Shown here one piece after another: positions 32,122 through 43,200 of a stretch of DNA of 64,000 nucleotides. A program made the position numbers and the translations under genes. Position 1 is the first letter of the stretch, and each line of letters opens with the position of its first letter. This DNA comes from Hyposmocoma kahamanoa (lineage: Eukaryota; Arthropoda; Insecta; Lepidoptera; Cosmopterigidae), in contig NW_020654810.1 in the NCBI RefSeq assembly GCF_003589595.1, positions 17,634,594 through 17,698,593 on the forward strand, in the 5' to 3' direction. Under the pieces are notes generated by a model, which saw only the letters and a list, made by a program, of their open reading frames with translations, was not told the DNA's origin and made no database searches.

Positions 32122-34640
32122 TAAAAAACTTGAGTCTGCCGGTAAAGCGTATAATGTTTTTGTTTATTTTATTGTCTAAATTATCCACTAGTTTAAAGAC
32201 ACGGTAGTTCGGAATGTTGACAGCTCGATCGTCACATAGAATATCAAATAACAGTTTGCTAATGTTGCATCGTTGCCTACCGTTAAATAATGAAATAATG
32301 AATATGTATCAAATAATGATATTTTTTATCGTTAAACGTCATTCATGCCTAACTGTGCCCAGCTACTTTATCGTTTGCACGACAGAATCGTTTGATGCAC
32401 AGCAGTTGCCTGTATGTTCTTTTGAAAGTCAGTACAGCAAGTGTTCGCTCCTGTGTGAAATGGAAATGGATGAAGATGAAATTTTAATAATGTATTACTT
32501 TTTTAAAGGGCGGAAACAGAAGCAAACACTTGCATACAACGAACTGTAAATAAAATGACGAGAATAGTAGCTGCAATTATCTGTTGTCACATTTTTATCG
32601 TGACATTTTATTTATCGTCTGACGACAGTCGTTCAAGCCTTTCCTTTGTCTTGACAGTCTATTGACGTAACGTCAAAAAAGTCGTGAACTACAATTAATA
32701 GTGTTATTTATTTATGTTTCTCTTGTGACTTACTTCATTTACTTAAATGTACAAGACACGATACTTCAAACTGCACGACTACCTGTCGTCACGACAATGG
32801 GCGAAATAAGGGTGGTTGTAGATGAAACGCTTAAGGATATACTGAACCCGTCTAGTCTAGAATCTTTGTAGGCTTCTATTAGGCAAACAAATTCAGCCTC
32901 ACATTCATACATTTCACAGCCTTAGTCTAATAAGGCCACATTTCTAAAACGACAACTTTGATTTAATTCTTATTTCTGGTCCCTATAATCCAACTGGACC
33001 ATTAGTAGAACCAAGAGTGGAACTAATAGTCCGAAAGAAATGTAATTCCAAACTGTAGGCACTACGGATAACAAAAAACAACATTTGCCATGGAACTATC
33101 ACATAATGGTACGACGGCATAAAAAGTTGCCTCAGTACCATCAATGGAAATGTCTAGTGGTACTACGGTAAAGAAAGGAACTGTTCAGGGGAGACTTTTA
33201 ATTTTTTTTTATAATGTAGCTCAGACCTCTTTCACAAGGAGTATTGCCGTGTAAACATTCTACGAACTAAATTAATATAATTTGTTCTATGCAGTTCGTA
33301 TTATTTTTATGTCTTTCAGGTGTGAGAAAAGTAAACACTTTGATGTATCACGTGGCTTAATTATACTAAGGTTACGAAGTAATCCCATACTGTTACATAC
33401 GCGTCAGCGTTTGAAATATACTGCATCTGAACTTGTGACGCAAATAGAAGACGTTCCGACTACGTCGGTCAATATAGGGACTACACTGGCAGAAGTGAAA
33501 GCATAGAAGTGTGAAAGTGTTACCGTCTTTTGTTTGGTATTCCTAATCGCGGAAGTATTTTTAATCTCTTATAAGTAGTTGGATAAATCAGTGACAAAAA
33601 TATAACACCAGCGGATTTGGCGGCGTAGTGACGAAGTACACCTGAAGCCTTACTTTCCTTCCGCGTTCAAGCTTAGGTGTTGACATTTTTTTTCTGGGTT
33701 TTATGTAGAATTAGAGCATGCGGCAAACCAGAGGACACGTAATGGTAAATATGTTTGTGAAATATAGGAATAGGCTATAATATGCACCAGTGTTAGACTA
33801 ATGGTAGCACTTTACACTGGAAGTGTAGTCGCAGCGCCAATATCCTGGAACGCACGCACCTCTTTTGCAGTCACAATTAGTGAACTACAAATCACAGAAG
33901 CAGCGTCTAATCTAAATGCGGCCTAATTTTTTTGACTGGTATAGGGACGTCCCACAAAGGGTCTTCGATCATTGAAACAAATTTAAAAAAATCGCAAATT
34001 TTTCTTAGAATTAAAGAGCGTTACTAGAAATGTAACAAAAACACAATTACCTTAAAAATATATTTTAATTAAGGACAAACATAAACACAAGTAACGTTTA
34101 AATGAATTCAAATTGTGCGTTAAAACAGTATTAGACAAACAACCGACAAAATAAACTATACAACATTTTAAAACATAACATAACGCTAATATTGTGTGTC
34201 AGGCATCGTACTAAGTGGAAAACTGCCTCTCTCTCTGCCTATACCGATTAGAAAAGAGCGTGAAGTTACATATGACAAAAAAATGCATGCGAGAATACTC
34301 GTTGGATTCTTATGGTTTCAGACATTTATTTCTCAAAACAAAATACAAACATTCGCTTACGAGTACAATAAAGAAATATTGGATACATATAAAGCTTACA
34401 AGCTGACTAAAATGAATTTTTGTTTCGTTGTGCCCGTAAGCCCCTTAAATAGTAAATGTGTCCCGTTCCCGGGACATTCCGGAGGTGACCAGATCGGTAG
34501 TCCTAGGTATGCCGCAACATTCTTTTGTAGCTACGATGATTGTAAATGAAATTTCAACTATTTCGCCATAACATTAAATTATATTACCTTTCGTCACCTA
34601 AAAATCCTCTACCAAGCCGTCTCGTCAATAGGCGTTGAGC
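32122..34640. other. Intergenic DNA, no confirmed gene
   Basis: Frames of 74-117 codons occur at 32214, 33282 and 34196 (plus strand). None shows a domain. The 33282 frame follows an acceptor-like TTTTATGTCTTTCAG at about 33305-33319, which could be chance. Confidence 0.3.
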
Positions 34641-34650
34641 AGTAAGGTGT

Positions 34651-34936
34651 CAGATTTGCTCGACATTGTCGATCGTTAATGGCGATCCACAATTTCGATT
34701 AGGTGCCTATAGATTTGCTCGATGCTGTCGATGAATATGATGTGTTTTGAGATAGAAATATTGTCGCTTGTTTACTTGTAAAGCTTGTACTTGCAGATAC
34801 ATATATAGTGTACAAGTACAGCTCAGTACAGTGCATGTAATTGCAGCTTTACAAGTAAAGATGCGGCAAAATATCTGTCTCAAAACCTCATATCGAGCGA
34901 GAGTACATTTGCGAGCGACAATGTCGAGCAAATCTG
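34651..34936. repeat. Foldback MITE, 21-bp perfect ends
   Basis: CAGATTTGCTCGACATTGTC (34651) is the exact complement of the right end (34916-34936). Inner blocks TGTTTTGAGATAG / CTGTCTCAAAAC and ACTTGTAAAGCT / AGCTTTACAAGT also pair. The short frames on both strands inside it are artefacts of this symmetry. Confidence 0.85.
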
Positions 34937-35459
34937 CAGGCAATTTTAATAATTAAATTACAACACTACTGCGCTCCCAACATATCACACATTGAAACTA
35001 ATACAGTCACTAAATTAAAATTTAAACTTTCAGGTAATGACTATTAAAGTTTTTGAAATTAAGTTGAAATTTGAAAATGCGAAATTTTCGTCGTATACTA
35101 GATTACTCCGATCATACATTATTACGATGTTTAGGCCAATTTATTAATCAGGAGGCAGCAGAGCGTTTGATATTGTAATTGACAAAAATACGACTTTCTT
35201 TTTTTAAACTATATAAACTCATTAATGATTTTTTTCAGTTCAATAGCGAGTACCATAGACGTTGGTAACTTGTACAGGAGTAGAAAACATATTTTATCTT
35301 CCACGTCCAGGGCTACCTAACATGGTCATTGGTTCTGATGAGGGCCCACTTGCGTCATTACGTTTTTAATTTTATTCTTGTGTGGTGTCAAATTAACGTA
35401 TTTTCTTTCATCTTCTTTCTTTACTTAATTATAATAATAAGATTTTATATTTTAGACCA

Positions 35460-35790
35460 TCCAGTGGTATTGCAAATAACATCCCATTTAATTGTACAGA
35501 CGTGCACGTAACGTCGAAAGGTTCACGTGGTTGACGCCCGCATCTCTGCTGTCATGACTGACGACGATATAATAATATACTCGTATATATTGTAAAGCAA
35601 TGCGGTCGCAGTTGATGCCTACCGCATGTTATATATCAAATTGTGCAAGTGATTATGATATCTATTTCCCTTCTTTCCGAATAATCTTCAATGACCAGGC
35701 TCCATGAAATACACTATAGGAAACACGTGGTATACTAATTTTTAACACACCCCTGGTAACAATATACTGCAAATAAAACAGAAATATGTC
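35460..35790. repeat. Segment related to 8880-9150
   Basis: Shares several ordered blocks with the segment downstream of copy A. It lies 1.1 kb downstream of copy B exon 5, so it may be part of the duplicated unit. No conserved reading frame. Confidence 0.4.
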
Positions 35791-36096
35791 GGGTAATAAG
35801 TAAGTAGTTTTCAAATCGACACCATTTTCGAATTTTGTCAATTTTGCGTTTTTAATGCTAAATTATTCAGTAAATTTAAATTAAATTGAAAATTAACAAA
35901 ATGGTCCAAAAAGTCATAATCATAATATTTTATTATCTGTGACGAACAACTTGTCCTAAAAAAAAATCATTAATTATAATTACCGAAAACTGGAAATTTT
36001 TAAGTTAGAGTAGTCTTAACTGCTGTGTTTAATACTTTCTACAAATCAAATGGTATATTTATTCTTAATACTTCTCATAGCTTATACATATATCAA

Positions 36097-36308
36097 CTGC
36101 CTCCGTAGCCGAACGGTTACCATGCCGGACTGACACGCAGAGTTCCCGAGGTCGATTCCCGAGTCGGGAGAAATATTTGTATGGCCTACATTTATTTCTC
36201 TCATGAGTTTGGGTGTAATACGTGTTTGTGTGTATGTATGTCCTTGGCGCCCGCGACGCAGCGTTTCCCTAGTGCGAGGCTATGTTGAGTGTGTGCGTTA
36301 TTATTATA
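36097..36308 (+). mobile_element. SINE family S1
   Basis: A full-length copy from CTGCCTCCGTAGCCGAACGG, with a weakened box B (GAGGTCGATTCCCGAG), to a GTGCGTTATTATTA tail. Confidence 0.85.
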
Positions 36309-36320
36309 CATTATGTTTAA

Positions 36321-36486
36321 ATTAATAAAAATGGAAGTAAGTTAACTTACTACTCTGCGAACTCAGAGGGAGGATAAATGGTGAAAAATACTGCACTTGT
36401 TTAATGGGAATCAGCACAGATTTATCACTGTTTAACCTTCACTTAGTACGCTGAGTACCAAATTAACTTACTTCCATTTTATTAAT
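36321..36486. repeat. Short foldback MITE
   Basis: The left end ATTAATAAAAATGGAAGTAA plus GTTAACTTA is matched by its complement at 36461-36486. It starts 12 bp after the SINE. Confidence 0.8.
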
Positions 36487-36525
36487 ACGGATTTCCGCAA
36501 AGTAATGCCTGAATCTTTAATTTAT

Positions 36526-36840
36526 ATTTAGTAGCAGTAGAGCTTTTTGTAAGAGAATTCGTCCAGGGAAGAACTGCCATCTTATTTCTGCTACTTCTGC
36601 CGCCAAGTGGTAATGCTCACATTACTGCGTTCCGGTTTTCAAGGGTAAGGGTGCTGGTGAAATCACTGGCTCATGGGACCTTTCAACTTATGTCACAGGG
36701 TGATGGGCGTAGTCGCAGTGTCCCTCAGATATTTGCGATTTAAACCTCTGAGTGGCACTGCAACTACTATGAACAGGCGTGTCGCTTACCACCAGGCGTA
36801 CCACTTGTTCGTCTCGCCCCTTTGTATCATTAAAAAAAAT
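36526..36840 (+). repeat. R290 repeat next to the copy B donor
   Basis: A full-length copy from TTAGTAGCAGTAGAGCTTTT to TGTATCATTAAAAAAAA. It ends 20 bp from the exon 5 donor of fucosidase copy B, antisense to the gene. Copy A has the same arrangement. Confidence 0.85.
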
Positions 36841-36860
36841 GTAACCAATTTCTAACTTAC

Positions 36861-37237
36861 ATTTAGTTGAGTATTATTGGAAGCATTTTCTTCTGGTGCC
36901 AACAAATAAATATTAAATTCCATGTTGCGCAAATAGTTACTCAAGTCTTGAACCAACAATAAATCATCGTCCGGCCATTTTAAGAAAATCACATAAATGG
37001 CTATAACCGTATCATTGTCACCAGGTACGTGTGAGGTCCTCCAAGGGTTATATTTTAGTTTTTTGCAGGTGTACCAGACATCTGGATTTAAGCTGTCATT
37101 TTGGTGGTACCAAGGTGACGTGTCATATATTGCTTCGCCATTAATTTGAAGCCATACACCCAACTGCAGAAGTCGTTTTCGAAATACGGGCACAATAATT
37201 CCTTCTTTGGTTGGTCCAACGTTGATCAAGACATTAC
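36861..37237 (-). CDS. Fucosidase copy B, exon 5
   Basis: Acceptor TTTTTATAG, donor GTAAGT in phase 0. Encodes [34 protein letters not shown] and ends [15 protein letters not shown]. Asn-rich acceptor sites for N-glycosylation (NAS, NNT) occur near the end. Confidence 0.9.
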
Positions 37238-40200
37238 CTATAAAAAATTGAAATGTATTATTACAAAAGGGGTGCACAAAAGGAACCCTATTCTCTTATC
37301 CAGTCGATTTATCCACTTACAGCGATTATCAACTCGTTTCACTACGATGGTATTAGAAGAAATATACACTTTATTTACTAGAAAATAATGTTGTAAGTAT
37401 ATTGCATTTTATAAAGATCTCGGCATACTATAATAATTTTACAGGTATAAAGAAAAGAAACACAGCGTTAGGGTCGTATTCTAGAACTCTACTCAATGCT
37501 CAAGTCAGGATTTAAGTATGGTTTAAAGCACTCGAAATCATACTCAACTCCCTGCCATTAGAGTCGTATTTGAGAGCAGTGAGGTTCTTAGCTAGGCAGC
37601 GGTTGTAAGGCAGGACCGAAGAACAGCTCTCGGTTGATGATGAAACCGCGTTGTTAGTGCAGCAGTGGGTATAACAACACTATAAATATGTATACTTAAA
37701 TTGTTAATTAAAAAAAAAAAGATTAATTGTAAATTTGTAAGTTACTAATTGTAAATTTGTAAGTTACTAANNNNNNNNNNTAATTGTAAATTTGTAAGTT
37801 ACTAATTGTAAATTTGTAAGTTACTAATTGTAAATTTGTAAGTTATTAATGCAATAATTATTGTTGTAGTAGTCAATGAACTTTCGTAACCAGTTGAAAT
37901 ATTTACGAGTATATTATTGAATATCATGTTGTTTTTACTACAATGATATTCATTACGTTTTTGGTGAAAATTACTTTGTTGTTCTTATTCATATAAATAT
38001 CGAAAAAACAGAGAAAAATCCTTTTGATCTGGCTGGACTTTTCGTTAAACCGGGGCTATTGGTTTTTTGTAACTAAACATTTGCATGCTAATTATTCAAT
38101 GTAAATAAGAAACATGTTTTGTTACATGTTTTGCTATAGTATGTTTTAAACAAACAAACGAATTATTAACATTAAAAAAAAAGCTGACCTAACGGCGGTC
38201 CCACAGTTTGCCCTAAGGGCTTAGGACGAGGAGGAAAAATAAAGTTTTCTAATTTGGTTTTAGTGTGGGCGTTTTTTGTAGTGCCCCGGAGTGAATTCCG
38301 TTGCTCTGGTACTCATTGTACAGGAAGTTGCCTAGTTTGAGATTAATTGGTGTTGATCATCATCCCACTGCTAGGGTCTCCTCTCTAGCAAGGGTTTAGG
38401 CCATAGTCCGCCACGCCGGCCCAATGCGGGATGGGGACTTCACAAGTTTTCCGAGGGCTGCCTTCTTCAACGTGCAGGTTTCATCACGATGCTTTCCTCC
38501 ATCGAAAAGCTCATGATGTATTTCAAATTTAATTTTCGATATAAATTCCGAGAAACTCAGAGGTATCCCCGGATTCGAACTCACGGGCTCTGCTTGAGAA
38601 ATTGTAGATCAAACCACTAAGCTACGGCTTATAGTGTGGTTGTTTGGCAGAAACATATATTGTGAATCGAATATAAAGATTTTGTTGCTAAGGTTCGAAA
38701 TTGCTTTCTCAGTAAAGTTTTTCCAAATTCGCGAAATGAAAAAAAAATGCAACTCTGTTACCGTTCTCATTTCATAGAGTACAATTGAATCGAGTGTAAG
38801 GTCATTGTATAACCGATCTCTAAATAGGTACCACAACAAGATTTTGTGAATTACTACAACTAGGTTAAGTCCTTATTAATGATTTAATTTATCAACTTCC
38901 TTCGTGGCCGTACGGTTACCATGCTGGTCTGCCAGTCGCGCTAGGAGAAATATTCGTATGGCCTACATATATTTCTCTCGTGAGTTTGGGTGTAATTTTT
39001 ATAGTCTTGATGCACGCGAGAAGGACGCTGTATGTTAGTAGCAGTTCGTCCAGTGTAGTTCAGCCATCTTATCTATTTCTGCCGCCAAGCAGTAATGTCA
39101 GCATTACTGTGTACCGGTTTTGAAGGGTAAGGTAATGGTGAAATTACAGACACATGGGACTTGTCAACTTATGTTTCAGGATGACGGGCGCAGTGGCAGT
39201 GCCCCTCAGATCTTAGCGATTTAAAGCTCTAAGTAGCACTGCAACTGTTATGGACAGGCGTGTAGTTTACCATCAAGCGCACGACTTGTTCGTCCCGTCA
39301 CTTGACTTCTTTTGAATGGGAAATAGTTACACTTAGAAAAAAAAATGATATGTGAGATGTCACTTTGACAATTGTTTATTTACATTTTTGATCTCGAATA
39401 AAATAAGTATTTGTAAAATAAAAAACAAAAAAGAAGCGTGTGTTCCATGGCATTCGCGATACAGGGTTTCCATAGTACGGGGTTATGAGTGTGTGCGTTA
39501 ATATTATTATTTATTATCTTACCGCCGCAGCTAATGGTGGATACGAGGTCTACAATTAGTTCTGCAATGCCTATAACATCATCCATCTCGCTTCTATAAC
39601 CCCAAGAATCTCTATCAAGCGAAAGCGCATTTTCCCATTTGTGGTGCAATAACGTTTCTATAAAAAATAATATTTAAGCGTATAATACAACAAAGATAAT
39701 CACAGGAATATGGTAAGTTTGATTATTAAATTAAATCAAAATCGTGTCCTTGTTATTATAATGCCACATGTGATCATACGTCAAAAATGCTTTTGCTACA
39801 TGAAAGCTATAAAAATAATACGAACTATATGAAACACATATTGCACTGCTATTAAAATAGTGTTGTAACTCAAAATATGTGAAATTAAGGACTATACTAT
39901 AGCTGAACGTACAATTTGATTCCGTGCACGTCAATAACTTTAGGATTACTAACAATTATATGAGTCAATGTTACTTGAATTAAATAAATAAACGAAACGG
40001 GGTACCACGTACTACCTAAACTTTGTTTAATAATTAATATTGGTCTAAATTATTTTAATTCATCCTACTTTATCTCAACATTTTAGGCTCTCATCCTAGG
40101 CATTTTAGGCTCTGCCTAGTGTGGGATCAACAGCAACCGAACATAGTGCTCCTAGCATGACATCACGTTTGCAATGCATATATATGTTAAAATATAATGT

Positions 40201-43200
40201 CAATTTAGCATAAGCTTATTTGTTATATTATTATGATTTTTTTTTTTTTGGAAATCTTGACATATTGCTCTTTGTACTTGTGATGTCAAATAAATGTATT
40301 ATTATTATTATTAGAATGAACGCTGTTAGTGTCCATGTAAGGTTTAAAAATGGTTTAAAATTATAAAATGTCCCCACAACAGAAATAACATAAAGTATCC
40401 TAGCAATGGTCAATAAACAACAGAGTAAAAAAAGAATAATAATTCATAACATTTTCAATTATTTGTAATTCTTTCACGGAGCAACAGCATCCTGTTAACA
40501 ATATACTAAGTAATAACTAAGTTTATGAGTTCATACTATCCTGGTATATCCTTAGCATATATTTACTTAAAAAAAACTCATATATAAATTTACAAAAAGA
40601 AAACTTACTGGGATTCAATCTATCATGCCCGTTGTAGAAATCTCCATGTTGGTTTCGCGCAGGTATTCCCCACCTATCGTTGACTACTATCTCGTCCTTA
40701 ACAGGGCTATCATTATATATCCAGGCCAATAGATCTCTCGATTTCCAAACATCACTATGTTCGTCCCAATCCCCATCGGCCCATAACACAGATGGCTCGT
40801 ATTCCATTATCAATTGTTGGATATCAGGTATCATTACATTATCAACGTATACCATTTTGCTGACAGTTTTATTTCCTGTCGAGTACTTATTGCTGTGCCA
40901 ATCTAACAAAGAATAATAAATACCAAATTTCATAGAGCTGCTTCTTACTGACTGTGAAAGTAAGTCTACGATATCCTTCTTCGGTCCCGATTGCACAGAA
41001 TTCCAATTATGAGGTCCTGATGATTTGAATAAAGCAAATCCATCGTGATGTTTAGTAGTGAGAACGACATACCTGAGGAATTATAATTAAATGTCATTGT
41101 ACAAATAAATTTAACTTATACCACGCTTTTTAAATAACATACTTTACCAAACAATGATGCTTGTTTATTTATTGAAAGTAATGAAAGGCCGCGCATTTCT
41201 ATTTTAACAATTCAAAATAAATTCCAGTCATATATCATTCAATGGCCGTACAATTAAAATTTAATTGGCGTACGGGTAGGTAATTGACCAAAAACATTTT
41301 AAAATATTTTTCTATTTCTGTAATTTAAGCTGTCAATTATAAATTCAGGAATCATATCACAATGGCGCTCTTTATGGTTCTGAATCAAAATTCTATTATC
41401 TAAGATACTCGCTAGTGAGCTGAAAAATTTGTTTAAAAAAGGAACGTCGTTTTTTTGCTAATTAAAATATCAAATATGACTCTACTCCAATTACTACTAA
41501 CTATAACTATACTGCCGCCTGATTGGTTAAATTGGCCTTGAGGTCTTTCAACTGGGCCATAAACCTTTAAAAGGACTGGTTTAAATCTGTGCGATACTTG
41601 GCCAGTTCTATTATAATTCTTTGTTTTTTGTTTTGTAGTGTTTGGCTTGTCCGGCTTTCGTTTGAGTTTGTTGTCATGGATTGTTAACAAAATATTGTTT
41701 GTGTCTCAATATTTTATTTACTCATACAAAACTTAGGTACTGTATGCAATCATTACATAACGAGGTGTTAAAATCTCGTACCTATTACTTATACAGGGTT
41801 ATTTGAAAAATACTAAAACCTCGCAGGACTATATTACTAACATCATAAACAATAACTCTAGTTCCATAATTTTTAACAAAACATAGATAGATAGATATAC
41901 ACTTCATTGCTCACACACAGGAACAAACACAGTACATAGACAGCTTAAAACTAATGTGAGCAAAGGCGGCCTTATCGCTAAGAACGATCTCTTCCAGACA
42001 CCCTTTGTGAATTTGATTTGTATGGACAAACAAAAATTAGCATTATATTTTATCAAATAATGAATAACGAAATAGTATACCTACATATATATTAGTATAT
42101 ATAAATATACCTAAATAAGCACATACTTACTAATAAATATATACACGATGCAGACTAGGATAGCGTCAGAAGATATTTACGAAATCCAGTTTTGAAAATA
42201 GATGTCGGATTTCAGACGGAAGTTCGTTCATAGTTATACAGCCTTAATCGTAAAGGAGTCTTTGAAATACTTCGAGCGAGTGAAAAGAGGTTTCAGCAGG
42301 TTTATTTTTGACCTAAATTCACGGTTGTGATCCACCCCGAGGAAGCGAAAACGTTCCTTGAGGTAAGGTGGACTACGAGGGAACGTTACAGAGAAAATTT
42401 GAGGACGTGCTCCTCACGGCCAACCACCAAAAATAAACTTAAAAGTTTAACTAAAATTATTTATAAATCTTTTTTAACTTTTCTACCATTTAGTCGAAAA
42501 CATTTTAATGCCTAAAAGTAAAAGCTAATTTTTCAGGACATTGAACCTTATTAGCCTTTATCTGATTTGAGGCAAATTACGTTCAGCGTTTACCCAACTG
42601 GATGGCGGTACTAACTTAAAACATGTTTTAAGTGACTCTTTTCATTTTTTCCCGGGTCTCTTCAAAATTTTTTTATTTCTGTACGAAAGTACAATCTGAT
42701 GAATTCTTAAAAGTCTTGGAATAAGTTGTTGTTTATGATGTTACTAGTATAGTCATGCGAGATTGTTATTACCTATTAGATTGAACTCGACTTTAAGAAC
42801 CCTTATCATTAACGATTGCATAAAATAGTGTTATAAAATATTTAAAAAAAAATTTAAACAAACTGTGCTCCGGCTTTATAAAAAAGATCAGCCCATTCAT
42901 CAGGTTCGAATAATTCGCCTGTTAACATCTCTGCAAAGTCTTCGTAATTGCTATAGTTATTGCTTTTGGTAAAATTCAATACATCTGCGTCATCTAGAAC
43001 CCAGAGAAAATTATAAAGCACTATGAAATTTATTTTCCTGTTGCAATAGAAACAATAGAAACTACTATATTGGAGCCCAATGGGATGAAAGGTTGCTCGT
43101 CAATTGAGAGTTTGGCTATTCGCACGTAAAACCAAATACTGTATTAACTCAAAATTGTGGAATTGATAAAACACAATTTGCAAGTTCAAAAATTACTGAA

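Noticed and set aside
34196..34549. Plus-strand 117-codon frame
   Set aside because: No recognisable domain, no splice partners and no second copy; it may be chance in AT-rich DNA.
38540..38635. Genuine tRNA gene
   Set aside because: The tRNA-like head continues into a known SINE body with further copies at 19.9 and 54.7 kb.
41884..42012. CRISPR-like short repeats
   Set aside because: The short repeats are a LINE tail; there are no regular spacers anywhere in the window and the DNA is eukaryotic.
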